Source of the DNA: Tolumonas sp008015085
GTDB taxonomy: Bacteria > Pseudomonadota > Gammaproteobacteria > Enterobacterales > Aeromonadaceae
Assembly (NCBI GenBank): GCA_029265125.1
Contig: JAJUJX010000009.1
Coordinates: 26,329-90,328 of the forward strand
DNA length: 64,000 nucleotides
Direction of reading: 5' to 3'
Part shown: positions 35,317 to 44,300 of the stretch, in pieces
How the letters are laid out: each line of letters starts with the position of its first letter
Position numbering within the stretch: position 1 is the first letter of the stretch
Position numbers and translations under genes: made by a program
Notes under the pieces: generated by a model
The model's database searches: none
Told to the model about the DNA's origin: nothing
The model's input: the letters and a program-made list of their open reading frames with translations, nothing else

Positions 35317-36333
35317 ATGGCAAAGACACAGGATATTCAACTCGCAATAACAGCGGCATTTTCTGAAGTAAAGAAAGAAACCGGCGAAGTAATTACATTA
35401 GTTCCAAACAGTAACAACACCGTGCAACCTGTCGCGCTGATGCGGTTAGGTTTGTTTGTTCCGACGCTAAAATCAACAGCCAAAGGCCGGAAAGGGCTGA
35501 TGGTGACGACAAATGCTACGGAAGAGCTAAAACAGTTATCACTAGTGACATCAGAAGGGTTTGATAATATTCAAATTACTGGTGCCCGTCTGGATATGGA
35601 TAACGATTTCAAAACGTGGGTCGGGATCATTCATGCGTTTGCTAAGCATAGGGTGATTGGCGATAAAGTCACTTTGCCGTTTGTTGAGTTTGTTAAGCTT
35701 TGTGGTATTCCATCAAGCCGCTCTTCTGCCGCATTACGTAAACGGATCGATGCATCACTGCAGCGGATCGCAACTAACACTTTATCGTTTACAGCAAAAG
35801 ATAAGGCATACCATACTCACTTAGTGCAATCTGCGTATTTTGATATTAAAAACGATGTTGTCGTGATCCAGGCTGATCCAAAAATTTTTGAATTATATCA
35901 ATTCGATAGAAAAGTTTTATTGCAGTTGAGAGCCATCAATGCTCTTTCCAGAAAAGAAAGTGCCCAGGCTCTCTACACCTACATAGAAAGTTTACCTCAG
36001 GATATCAAACCAATTTCGTTAGCCAGGCTCCGGGCCAGATTGAATTTAACGTCGAGAACCATTACGCAGAATGCGACGGTGCGTAAGGCTATGGAACAAT
36101 TGCGGGAAATTGGTTATCTCGATTACACCGAGTTTCAGCGTAATCGCTCAGTGTACTTTCATGTTCACTACAGACGACCTAAATTGCAGCCTGCTGTGTT
36201 ACCTCCACCGCTACCTATTGATAGTGATGCTGATATTGGCTCTGATGATGCTGATGATTTTTCACATATCGTCGCGACTCTCACCAAAGAAGAACTTGCT
36301 ATCTTACAGCGCTTGAGAGAGAGCAAGGCATAG
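35317..36333 (+). CDS. repA: RepFIB-type replication initiation protein
   Basis: Plasmid initiator of 338 residues in the Rep_3 family. It closely follows the RepFIB RepA of F and P307: TGEVITLVPNSNNTVQPVAL, MRLGLFVPTLKS, ITGARLDMDNDFKTWVGIIH, LPFVEFVKLCGIPSS, FELYQFDRKVLLQLRAINAL, RKESAQALYTYIESLP, ISLARLRARLNL and MEQLREIGYLDYTE. These cover two winged-helix domains that bind iterons. The C-terminal tail after YRRPKLQP is Pro- and Asp-rich and not conserved. Iterons flank the gene on both sides, as in RepFIB, where upstream copies serve initiation and downstream copies copy-number control. It is divergent from parAB across the origin region. Confidence 0.93.
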   Translation: MAKTQDIQLAITAAFSEVKKETGEVITLVPNSNNTVQPVALMRLGLFVPTLKSTAKGRKGLMVTTNATEELKQLSLVTSEGFDNIQITGARLDMDNDFKTWVGIIHAFAKHRVIGDKVTLPFVEFVKLCGIPSSRSSAALRKRIDASLQRIATNTLSFTAKDKAYHTHLVQSAYFDIKNDVVVIQADPKIFELYQFDRKVLLQLRAINALSRKESAQALYTYIESLPQDIKPISLARLRARLNLTSRTITQNATVRKAMEQLREIGYLDYTEFQRNRSVYFHVHYRRPKLQPAVLPPPLPIDSDADIGSDDADDFSHIVATLTKEELAILQRLRESKA

Positions 36334-36375
36334 CTATTAGTTATGCCTGATCATGTTGTTTCTCGTTTCTAATCA

Positions 36376-36534
36376 ATAACCACTAGAGTGAGTAATTCTC
36401 TCTATAGTGGTTATTTTCCTTTGTCGGCATCTATATCCACTATAAAGAGTTATAATCACTGTAGAGAGTAATAATCCCGATTACTTCAGTGGGGGAGGGG
36501 ATAGATCAGGTTTCTTTGCTCATTACAGTGGTTA
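36376..36534. repeat. Downstream iterons of the RepFIB-type replicon
   Basis: Iteron units continue after the rep stop. Direct copies lie near 36376 (AACCACTAGAGTGAGTA), 36433 and 36453. Inverted copies lie near 36399 (CTCTATAGTGGTTAT) and 36519. Mixed orientation here, versus all-direct copies upstream, matches the RepFIB pattern of a second set used for copy control or incompatibility. Confidence 0.8.
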
Positions 36535-36577
36535 ATCTGTAGCGCACTGGTTCTTGTGTTTCATGCCTGTTTGGGTT

Positions 36578-36599
36578 TGGCGATTTCATACTGAAATTC
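36578..36599. promoter_or_regulatory. Second copy of the parS core
   Basis: An exact 22-bp copy of 31925-31946, comprising TGGCGA and the ATTTCA-TAC-TGAAAT inverted pair, in the same orientation. It lies downstream of the rep iterons, 4.65 kb from the main parS site. In P1, a 22-bp piece of parS with one B box and two A boxes is the minimal active site, so this copy may bind ParB. Confidence 0.6.
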
Positions 36600-36630
36600 G
36601 GCGGATAAAAAAGAAATAATATAAATAAAA

Positions 36631-36656
36631 ACAATCTGTTGGGTAAAACAGATTGT
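36631..36656. other. Hairpin between rep iterons and the guanidine operon
   Basis: Inverted repeat ACAATCTGTT (36631-36640) and AACAGATTGT (36647-36656) with a 6-nt loop. It may separate replication transcripts from the downstream operon. The remaining stretch to 36950 holds only a weak open frame (36653-36895, up to 80 codons, ending GFNIGLCFALITW) with no ribosome site that I can support. Confidence 0.4.
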
Positions 36657-36954
36657 TGGGCGTATCTCTACAAAGCTTGGTTTGGATCAATATAGTCAAT
36701 TTATTTTTCAGTGTTAGCCTCGGGCTTCACCAAAAGAGCATTAAAACAGTGAATGCCCCAATGTGGGGATCTCAAATGATGCAAGCGGTGATAAGTTTTG
36801 GCCTAAGAGCAGGATATCAAGTTGAATATAAGCAATTTGGCGCCGAAATAGCTGGTTTTAATATTGGCCTGTGCTTTGCATTGATTACTTGGTAATGACG
36901 CACTTGATGATCATGGCGTGCACTCACGCTGACCTCTGTGCCAACAATTTGATA

Positions 36955-37052
36955 ATGGGTGACTAGGGTTCCGGCTCACATGTGAGTGTCTGGTCCGAGA
37001 GTTACCGACCTTCCTGAAGGTTACACGGCGGGACAAAAGCCCGGGAGAGCAG
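36955..37052 (+). ncRNA. Guanidine-I (ykkC) riboswitch
   Basis: The leader contains the signature blocks of the ykkC motif in order: CTAGGGTTCCG at 36963-36973, TCTGGTCCGAGAG at 36989-37001, ACACGG at 37023-37028, and GGGACAAAAGCCCGGGAGA at 37030-37048. It precedes the substrate-binding protein start (37109, with AGGGAGGGAA upstream) by about 60 bases. The class binds guanidinium and turns expression on. The expression platform is not obvious; the region 37050-37100 may form either a terminator-like or a Shine-Dalgarno-masking pairing. All seven genes to 46768 run in the same direction and fit a guanidine utilisation operon. Confidence 0.95.
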
Positions 37053-37108
37053 AGGCGCACAGCCATGATCTCTCGTATTTGACTACCGTGACTCCCAGGG
37101 AGGGAACC

Positions 37109-38173
37109 ATGAAAAAAACTTCATTTCGCAAATGGCTTTGTGCTGGTCTATTACCGCTTCTGTTACTGGGCTCTGGTCCTGCTTTCGCAAAAGAAAAATT
37201 CAAAATCGCGTGGACGATTTACGCTGGCTGGATGCCATGGGATTACGCTGCACAAAGCGGCATCATCAAAAAATGGGCGGATAAATACGATATCGAGATC
37301 GATGTTGTGCAGGTCAACGACTACGTCGAATCAATCAACCAATACACGGCAGGTGGCTTTGATGGTTGCGTGATGACCAACATGGACGCGCTGACTATAC
37401 CTGCGGCGGGTGGTGTTGATTCTACCGCGATGATCATCGGTGATTACTCCAACGGTAACGACGGTATCGTGCTGAAAGGCAAATCCAGTCTGAAAGATAT
37501 CAAAAGCCAATCGGTCAATCTGGTTGAACTGAGTGTGTCGCACTACCTGTTAGCGCGTGCGCTTGAAACAGCGGGTATGACGGAGAAAGACGTGAAAACC
37601 GTTAACACGTCAGATGCCGATATCGTCTCTGCTTACACCACCAAAGATGTGACGGCTGCGGTGACATGGAACCCGCTGCTTTCTGAAATCACCAAGCAAC
37701 CAGACAGCCACTTGGTGTTTGATTCCAGCAAAATTCCGGGCGAAATTCTGGATCTGATGGTGGTGAAAACTGACAAGCTGAAAGCACATCCTGAGCTGGG
37801 TAAAGCGTTGGCAGGTGCATGGTATGAAGTGATGAAAACCATGTATGGCAACGATGCGAAAGCCAAAGAGGCGCGCACAAGCATGGCGAAAGCGTCTGGC
37901 ACTGATCTGGCCGGTTACGACGCGCAATTAAACGCGACCAAAATGTTCTACAGCCCAGAGGATGCCTTGTCGCAGGTGCAAGATCCGAACTTGAAACTGA
38001 CTATGCAATTGGTTGCGGAGTTCTCTTATCAGCACGGGTTGCTGGGGGATAGCGCGCCGGGTCCTGATTTTGTTGGCGTCGAAACCCCATCGGGTGTGTA
38101 TGGCGACAAAAACAACATCAAACTGCGCTTTGATCCCACCTTTATGCAGTTAGCCGCGGATAACAAGCTGTAA
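37109..38173 (+). CDS. ABC transporter substrate-binding protein, guanidine operon
   Basis: Periplasmic binding protein of 354 residues from the NitT/TauT (nitrate/sulfonate-like) group found next to urea carboxylase genes. A signal peptide (MKKTSFRKWLCAGLLPLLLL, cleavage after GPAFA) is clear. The mature part has KIAWTIYAGWMPWDYAAQSG, KYDIEIDVVQVNDYVESINQ and FDGCVMTNMDALTIPAAGGV, typical of this binding-protein fold. Start ATG 37109 has a strong ribosome site AGGGAGGGAA and follows the guanidine-I riboswitch. First gene of the operon. Guanidinium is the expected ligand by context; urea or a related cation cannot be excluded. Confidence 0.85.
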   Translation: MKKTSFRKWLCAGLLPLLLLGSGPAFAKEKFKIAWTIYAGWMPWDYAAQSGIIKKWADKYDIEIDVVQVNDYVESINQYTAGGFDGCVMTNMDALTIPAAGGVDSTAMIIGDYSNGNDGIVLKGKSSLKDIKSQSVNLVELSVSHYLLARALETAGMTEKDVKTVNTSDADIVSAYTTKDVTAAVTWNPLLSEITKQPDSHLVFDSSKIPGEILDLMVVKTDKLKAHPELGKALAGAWYEVMKTMYGNDAKAKEARTSMAKASGTDLAGYDAQLNATKMFYSPEDALSQVQDPNLKLTMQLVAEFSYQHGLLGDSAPGPDFVGVETPSGVYGDKNNIKLRFDPTFMQLAADNKL

Positions 38174-38196
38174 GCGTTCGGAAAGAGGAAACCGCG

Positions 38197-39027
38197 ATGA
38201 CTCGTCTTATTAATCGTCAACCGGATCGCTTAGGTCGCTGGTTACTGGCTCTGTTGCCATTCGTGGTGTTGCTGGTGCTGTATCTGATGAACTCAGAAGC
38301 TCGTCTGGCCGCGAACCCGAATGACAAACTGTTGCCGTCATTCCCGACGATCTTTGATTCAATCGTCCGGATGGCGTTTGAGCCGAATCGTCGCACCGGC
38401 GAGTATCTGCTCTGGGCCGATACGCTGTCTAGCCTTAATTTGCTGTTGCAAGGTGTGGTCATCAGTGCATTAGTGGGGCTTACGGTTGGCTTGCTCAATG
38501 GTGGTATTCCATTGGTGAGGATCGTCTGCTCGCCGGTGGTGACCATGCTGTCACTGGTGCCGCCGATGGCGATCCTACCTATTCTGTTCATCGTGTTTGG
38601 CTTAGGTGATTTGGCGAAAGTGATGCTGATTGTGATTGGGATCTGCCCGATCCTGATCCGTGATTTGCAGCTAAAAACCCTGAGCTTGCCGGAAGAGCAA
38701 CTCATCAAAGCGCAGACATTGGGCGCGTCTACGCTGCAAGTGTTATTACGCATGATGTTGCCACAAGTGCTCCCGCGTTTAATTGAAGCCATTCGTCTGA
38801 CACTGGGCAGTGCTTGGTTGTTCCTGATTGCTGCGGAAGCGATTGCGGCAACGGAAGGCTTGGGCTACCGGATCTTCCTCGTGCGTCGTTATCTCGATAT
38901 GTCGATCATCCTGCCTTATGTGGTTTGGATCACCTTGCTGGCGTTTGCAATGGACTGGACTTTAAAAGTGATCTCGCGGAAAGCCTTTCCGTGGTATTTC
39001 GGTCGGAACGGGGAGGCGCAAGGATGA
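38197..39027 (+). CDS. ABC transporter permease, guanidine operon
   Basis: Inner-membrane permease of 276 residues with about six helices and the BPD_transp_1 coupling loop (LKTLSLPEEQLIKAQTLGAS, TLQVLLRMMLPQVLPRLIEA). It belongs to the TauC/SsuC type permeases that pair with NitT/TauT binding proteins. The ribosome site GAAAGAGG precedes ATG 38197. It ends with an ATGA overlap onto the ATPase gene, so the two are translationally coupled. Together with the neighbouring binding protein and ATPase it forms one importer, most likely for guanidinium. Confidence 0.87.
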   Translation: MTRLINRQPDRLGRWLLALLPFVVLLVLYLMNSEARLAANPNDKLLPSFPTIFDSIVRMAFEPNRRTGEYLLWADTLSSLNLLLQGVVISALVGLTVGLLNGGIPLVRIVCSPVVTMLSLVPPMAILPILFIVFGLGDLAKVMLIVIGICPILIRDLQLKTLSLPEEQLIKAQTLGASTLQVLLRMMLPQVLPRLIEAIRLTLGSAWLFLIAAEAIAATEGLGYRIFLVRRYLDMSIILPYVVWITLLAFAMDWTLKVISRKAFPWYFGRNGEAQG

Positions 39028-39812
39028 ATACCTCAATGCCCATCTTGCAGGCGAAAAACGTCTGGAAAGAATACGGCGATGTTTGTGTGCTGGAACGCAT
39101 CAACGTCTCTATCAATGCGGGTGAGTTTGTCACGGTGGTCGGTGCTTCCGGCTGTGGCAAAAGTACCTTCCTGAAACTGGTGCTGGGTACGGAGAGCGTG
39201 TCGCGTGGCGAGTTGTTGTTGGATGGTCAGCCAATCCCACAAGAACCGGATGAACATCGTGGCATCGTGTTCCAGAAATATTCGGTGTTTCCACATCTGA
39301 CGGTGCTCGGCAACGTCATGCTGGCGGATGAATTTTCTCAATCGCCATTCCTCGGCAAGCTGTTTGGTGCTGCCAAAAAAGCCGCACAGGAACGCGCCGA
39401 AGCTATGTTGGAACGGGTGGGGTTAAGTCATGCGCTGAACCGTTATCCGAGCGAATTATCGGGTGGCATGCAGCAACGTCTGGCGATTGCACAGGCACTG
39501 ATGAAAAAGCCACGCATTCTGCTGCTGGATGAGCCATTTGGTGCGCTGGATCCGGGGATCCGTGGTGACATGCACCAACTCATTCGCGAGCTGTGGTTAC
39601 AGCAACAACTGACCATTTTTATGGTGACGCACGACCTGAAAGAAGGGTTTGCGTTGGGCAGTCGGCTCTGGGTGTTTGATAAGACCCGTCATGATCCGCA
39701 GTCGCCACAACGCTATGGTGCGCAAATTACTTATGACATTCCTTTACAGGGTGGAAAGCTGAACGCTGAACATGCAGCGCTGATTCCACAACCAGAAAAA
39801 ACGGAGCAATAA
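39024..39812 (+). CDS. ABC transporter ATP-binding protein, guanidine operon
   Basis: ATPase of 262 residues for the upstream permease. Motifs: Walker A GASGCGKST near 44, Q-loop IVFQKYSVFPHLTVLGNV, signature ELSGGMQQRLAIAQALMKKP near 148, Walker B ILLLDEPFGALDPG and switch His in FMVTHDLKEGF. It is of the nitrate/taurine importer type. I set the start at ATG 39024, overlapping the permease stop and preceded by AAGG, rather than the longer open frame that begins at 38814 inside the permease gene. The first DUF1989 gene begins directly after its stop. Confidence 0.9.
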   Translation: MNTSMPILQAKNVWKEYGDVCVLERINVSINAGEFVTVVGASGCGKSTFLKLVLGTESVSRGELLLDGQPIPQEPDEHRGIVFQKYSVFPHLTVLGNVMLADEFSQSPFLGKLFGAAKKAAQERAEAMLERVGLSHALNRYPSELSGGMQQRLAIAQALMKKPRILLLDEPFGALDPGIRGDMHQLIRELWLQQQLTIFMVTHDLKEGFALGSRLWVFDKTRHDPQSPQRYGAQITYDIPLQGGKLNAEHAALIPQPEKTEQ

Positions 39813-39813
39813 C

Positions 39814-40536
39814 ATGGCCGAATTACTGTATGAAGATTCGCTGCCGGGTGGCAGCCACTGGTCACTGGTGATGCCTGCTGGCTCACTGCTGAAAATGACC
39901 GATGTGGAAGGTGGTGCCAACGTCGGCATGCTGTTCTACAACCCACGCAATCTGCTGGAGCGTTACAACGCACCGGATACATTGAAATGCCAGCACACAT
40001 TCAAACTGACGACGGGTCATTGTCTGTATTCCGATATGGGCCGTATTTTCTGCTCGATCGTGCAGGACGATACCGGTTGGATCGACTCAGTTGCAGGAAC
40101 CACCAACAAAGCAAAAGTAGCGGCGCGTTGGGGCGAACGTGATTATCAACATCAACGCAATCTGTGGAAGCAAAACGGTTATGACAGCTTCTTGGTGGAA
40201 GTGGCGAAATATGGTTTAGGTGCTCGTGATTTGGCAGCGAACCTGAACCTGTTCAGCAAAGTATTCACCGATGAAGAAGGCAACATGAAGTTTGCGGAAG
40301 GGCATTCGAAAGCCGGTGACACCATCACGCTGCGTTTTGAAATGGAAACCTTGGTGGTGTTTAACACTTGTCCGCATCCGATGGATCCGGCAACTGAATA
40401 TCCGCGCAAACCAATTCAGTACGCACTGTATAAAGCTGATCCAGTTGCGGAAGATGATGTTTGCCGTACTTCTCGACCTGAAAATGGTCGTGGGTTTGAA
40501 AATACCCGTCGTTATGTTTGTTGCGCTGGTCACTAA
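39814..40536 (+). CDS. DUF1989 protein, carboxyguanidine deiminase subunit (UAAP1 type)
   Basis: A 240-residue DUF1989 protein, formerly called urea carboxylase-associated protein 1. Published biochemistry on this family places the paired DUF1989 proteins as subunits CgdA/CgdB of a carboxyguanidine deiminase, which converts carboxyguanidine to allophanate and ammonia. Visible features are GGANVGMLFYNPRNLLERYN near 31, DMGRIFCSIVQDDTGWIDSV near 69 and the conserved metal-site candidates in FNTCPHPMDP near 186. The sequence keeps many Cys and His. The next gene encodes the partner. Which of the two is CgdA or CgdB I cannot settle from sequence, so I leave the symbol blank. Confidence 0.87.
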   Translation: MAELLYEDSLPGGSHWSLVMPAGSLLKMTDVEGGANVGMLFYNPRNLLERYNAPDTLKCQHTFKLTTGHCLYSDMGRIFCSIVQDDTGWIDSVAGTTNKAKVAARWGERDYQHQRNLWKQNGYDSFLVEVAKYGLGARDLAANLNLFSKVFTDEEGNMKFAEGHSKAGDTITLRFEMETLVVFNTCPHPMDPATEYPRKPIQYALYKADPVAEDDVCRTSRPENGRGFENTRRYVCCAGH

Positions 40537-40548
40537 GGAGCTTTGGTC

Positions 40549-41187
40549 ATGATTAAGGAAAGTTTACTGAACCCTACCGATGTGGCGTATCGCGAAACCG
40601 TGATGGCCGGTGATTACTGGATGAAAGTCGTCAAAGCTGGTCAGACGATCCGCATTGTCGATTCAGAAGGCAACCAAGCGGCAGACACACTGTTTTATTC
40701 TGCGGCAAACCCTGCTGAGCGTTATAGCGCGGTTGATACCATTCGTGAGCAAGGCAATGTCTATCTGTCTGCTGGCACGATGCTGATGACCAATGAATGC
40801 AACCCGATGCTGGAAATCGTGGCGGATACCTGTGGTCGTCATGACACCTTGGGTGGTGCGTGTGCGACGGAAAGTAACCAAGTGCGTTATGACCTTGGCA
40901 AAAAACACATGCATGCCTGCCGTGACAGCTGGTTGCTGGCGGTGACGGAAAACCCTGAGTTTGGTATGAGCAAACGCGACATCACACACAACATCAACTT
41001 CTTCATGAACGTGCCGATCACGGCGGAAGGTGGTTTGACGTTTGAAGATGGCATCAGTGCACCGGGTAAATATGTTGAACTGAAAGCGCAGATGGATGTC
41101 ATCGTGCTGATTTCAAACTGCCCACAATTAAATAACCCATGTAATGCCTACAACCCAACGCCGGTTGAAGTTTTAGTCTGGAATTAA
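40549..41187 (+). CDS. DUF1989 protein, carboxyguanidine deiminase second subunit (UAAP2 type)
   Basis: A 212-residue DUF1989 paralogue, the second subunit of the predicted carboxyguanidine deiminase. Segments typical of the family are GQTIRIVDSEGNQAADTLFY, PAERYSAVDTIREQGNVYL, DTCGRHDTLGGACATESNQV, and a C-terminal ISNCPQLNNPCNAYNPTPVE. Cys and His in the TCGRHD and NCPQ.NPC blocks are likely metal ligands. The ATG at 40549 has AAGGAG eight bases upstream; a TTG at 40543 is less likely. The gene ends about 180 bp before the carboxylase start, and that gap holds the guanidine-II riboswitch. Confidence 0.87.
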   Translation: MIKESLLNPTDVAYRETVMAGDYWMKVVKAGQTIRIVDSEGNQAADTLFYSAANPAERYSAVDTIREQGNVYLSAGTMLMTNECNPMLEIVADTCGRHDTLGGACATESNQVRYDLGKKHMHACRDSWLLAVTENPEFGMSKRDITHNINFFMNVPITAEGGLTFEDGISAPGKYVELKAQMDVIVLISNCPQLNNPCNAYNPTPVEVLVWN

Positions 41188-41270
41188 ACTATATACCCCA
41201 AAGCAATTGATGATGCAGGAAGGCGGTAGACAACGCTACGGCAGCATTAAGTGCGAAGGGGGATTGAGCA

Positions 41271-41316
41271 CAAGGACGACCTTGATCCGCTCCCTGTTTT
41301 TCGCGGGACGACCCGC
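41271..41316 (+). ncRNA. Guanidine-II (mini-ykkC) riboswitch inside the operon
   Basis: Two tandem hairpins carry the diagnostic ACGA tetraloop: CAAGG-ACGA-CCTTG at 41271-41284 and GCGGG-ACGA-CCCGC at 41303-41316, joined by an 18-nt linker. Both stems are perfect 5-bp helices closed by G-C pairs next to ACGR, which is the mini-ykkC consensus. The element is 50 bp upstream of the carboxylase ATG (41367) and 84 bp after the previous stop. The class usually frees the ribosome site when guanidinium is bound. I do not see a strong Shine-Dalgarno right after hairpin 2 except ACGGAA at 41323, near an alternative GTG start at 41334. Confidence 0.87.
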
Positions 41317-41366
41317 AGTCTGACGGAACAAATGTGTCTCCGGCAGCCTTGAACAGAGTTAGACCT

Positions 41367-44300
41367 ATGTTCAATAAAGTATTGATTGCCAACCGCGGCG
41401 CGATTGCCTGCCGAATTATCCGCACCCTGAAAGAAATGGGTGTTGGTTCAGTTGCTGTTTACAGCGAAGCGGATGCTGACAGCCGCCATGTCTTAGATGC
41501 GGACGAAGCCTGGTCTCTCGGTGAAGGAGCTGCCGCGCAGACTTATCTCGACCAGAACCAGCTGATTACCATTGCCAAACAAACTGGCGCGCAGGCGATC
41601 CATCCTGGTTATGGTTTCCTCAGTGAAAACCCAGATTTTGCCCGTCGTTGTGTCGACGAAGGGCTGGTGTTTTTAGGCCCAACCCCAGAACAGATGGTGG
41701 CATTTGGTCTGAAACACGAAGCGCGGGCACTGGCTGAAGCGGTAAATGTACCGTTACTGCCGGGCACAGGCTTACTGACTTCTTTAGAAGAAGCGTTAGA
41801 GAAAGCGGAAATCATTGGCTACCCGGTCATGCTGAAAAGCACCGCTGGTGGTGGTGGTATCGGCATGCAGCGCTGTTATAGCGCCGATGAACTGACCGGT
41901 GCTTATGCCTCAGTGAAACGTCTGTCAGAGAACAATTTTAGTAATGGTGGCATGTTCCTCGAAAAATTCATCGAACGTGCCCGTCATATCGAAGTGCAGC
42001 TGTTTGGTGACGGACAGGGCAAGGTGATCGCCATTGGCGAACGTGACTGTTCCGCGCAACGCCGTAACCAAAAAGTGATTGAAGAATGCCCGGCGCCGAA
42101 TTTATCGGAAGACGTGCGTCAGGCATTGCAGCAAACCGCAGTGAAACTGGGTCAGCAGGTGAAATATCGCAGTGCGGGCACGGTGGAATATGTTTATGAC
42201 GATGCCAGCGGTGAGTTCTATTTCCTCGAAGTGAACACCCGTCTGCAAGTCGAACATGGTGTTACGGAGCAGGTGTATGGCGTCGATCTGGTGCGTTGGA
42301 TGATTGAACTGGGTGCCGGCGATTTAGCGCCATTGGACAGTCTGGCAAAAGTGCTAACCCCGAAAGGCCATGCGATTCAGGTACGTTTGTACGCGGAAGA
42401 CCCGGCGAAAAACTTCCGCCCAAGTGCAGGCTTAATCAGTGCGGTGCAGTTCCCGGAACAGGATCGTAAATCATGCCGTATCGACCATTGGTTGGATGCC
42501 GGTCTTGAAGTGCCGCCATTCTTTGACCCGATGCTGGCAAAACTCATTGCCTGGTCGGGCTCGCGTGAGCAAACCATCACAACGCTGCTGACCATGCTGC
42601 ATGACAGCACGGTTTATGGCATCGAAACCAATAAAGAATACCTCTGTGCATTGCTCAACAGTGACGTTGTGCACCAGGGCAAAGTGCTGACTCGCACGCT
42701 GAATGAGTTCAGTTATGAACCCTCCACCATTGATGTGCTTTCCGGCGGAACACAAACCACCATTCAGGATTTTCCCGGTCGTGTGGGCTACTGGGATATC
42801 GGGGTGCCACCGTCAGGCCCGATGGATAACTGGTCATTCCGTTTGGGGAACCGTTTGCTGAACAACGATGCAGAAACGGCAGGTCTGGAAATTACGCTGT
42901 CGGGTCCGACCCTGAAATTTAATACCGCTCGTCAGATCGTGCTGGCCGGTGCCACCATCGATGCCAAGTTGGATGGTGAAGCATTACCAATGTGGCAAGT
43001 GGTCACTGTGTCTGCCGGTGCAACCCTGCAACTCGGAAAAGTCGCAACGGCGGGTGCGCGCAGTTATCTGCTGCTGGCCGGTGGCATTGATTGCCCACAT
43101 TATCTCGGCAGTCGTTCGACTTTTACGTTGGGTCAGTTTGGCGGCCATGTGGGTCGTTCAATTCAGGCTGGGGATGTATTGCATCTGCCTGTTGCATCGA
43201 CTTCGGTAGCTGAACAAACCTTGCCCGCAACGCTGCAACCAGCCATCACCAATACGTGGGAACTGCGCGTGATTTATGGTCCGCACGGTGCGCCTGATTT
43301 CTTTACTGACCACGATATCGACACCTTCTTCGCGACCGATTACGAAGTGCATTACAACTCGAGCCGCACCGGTGTGCGTCTGATTGGACCAAAACCGGAA
43401 TGGGCACGTGCCGATGGTGGTGAGGCAGGCTTACATCCATCGAACCTGCATGACAATGCTTACGCAATTGGTACGGTCGACTTCACCGGTGATATGCCTG
43501 TGATACTGGGGCCGGATGGTCCGAGTCTGGGTGGATTCGTCTGTCCGGCAACCATCGTCAAAGCCGATCTCTGGAAAATGGGTCAGCTGAAAGCAGGAGA
43601 CAAAGTTCGCTTCATTCCTATCTCGATTGCGGATGCCGAAGTGTTGGATCGTGCGCAACTTGCGGAACTGGAAAGCCTGACGGCACAAACTGTGTCTGTC
43701 GCCATTGCACCACCAACCACACCGATTCTGAAAACACTGCCAGCAGAAAAATATGGTGAGAAAGTGGTGTATCGCCCAAGTGGTGATGATTATTTGCTGG
43801 TGGAATATGGCACACAGGTGCTCGACATCCGCCTGCGTTTCCGCGCCCATGCGTTGATGTTGTGGTTGCAGGAAGCTGAGATTAACGGTGTGTTGGAACT
43901 GACACCGGGCATTCGCTCCTTGCAGATCCACTACGATAATCTGCAACTGCCACTGACTCGTTTATTGGAACTACTGGAACAGGCAGAAAGTGAACTGACC
44001 GATATTGAGCAGATCACCGTGCCAGCGCGTGTCGTACATCTGCCATTGTCTTGGGATGATGAAGCAACGCGTCTGGCGATCCGTAAATACGACGAGCTGG
44101 TGCGAAAAGATGCGCCATGGTGCCCGTCGAACATTGAATTCATCCGTCGTATCAATGGTCTTGATTCGATTGAACAGGTCAAAGAGATTGTCTTCAACGC
44201 CAACTATCTGGTGATGGGTTTAGGCGATGTCTATCTCGGTGCGCCAGTGGCAACCCCGCTGGATCCGCGTCATCGTTTAGTCACCACCAAATACAACCCG

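Noticed and set aside
36653..36895. 80-codon frame between the rep iterons and the guanidine-I riboswitch
   Set aside because: No ribosome site, start inside a hairpin arm, and no family resemblance; left unannotated as a gene.
43431..43946. Long minus-strand open frame inside the carboxylase gene (171 codons)
   Set aside because: Shadow of a GC-rich coding region; no ribosome site and no protein-like pattern. The same applies to 38217-38792 and 47151-47726 on the minus strand.
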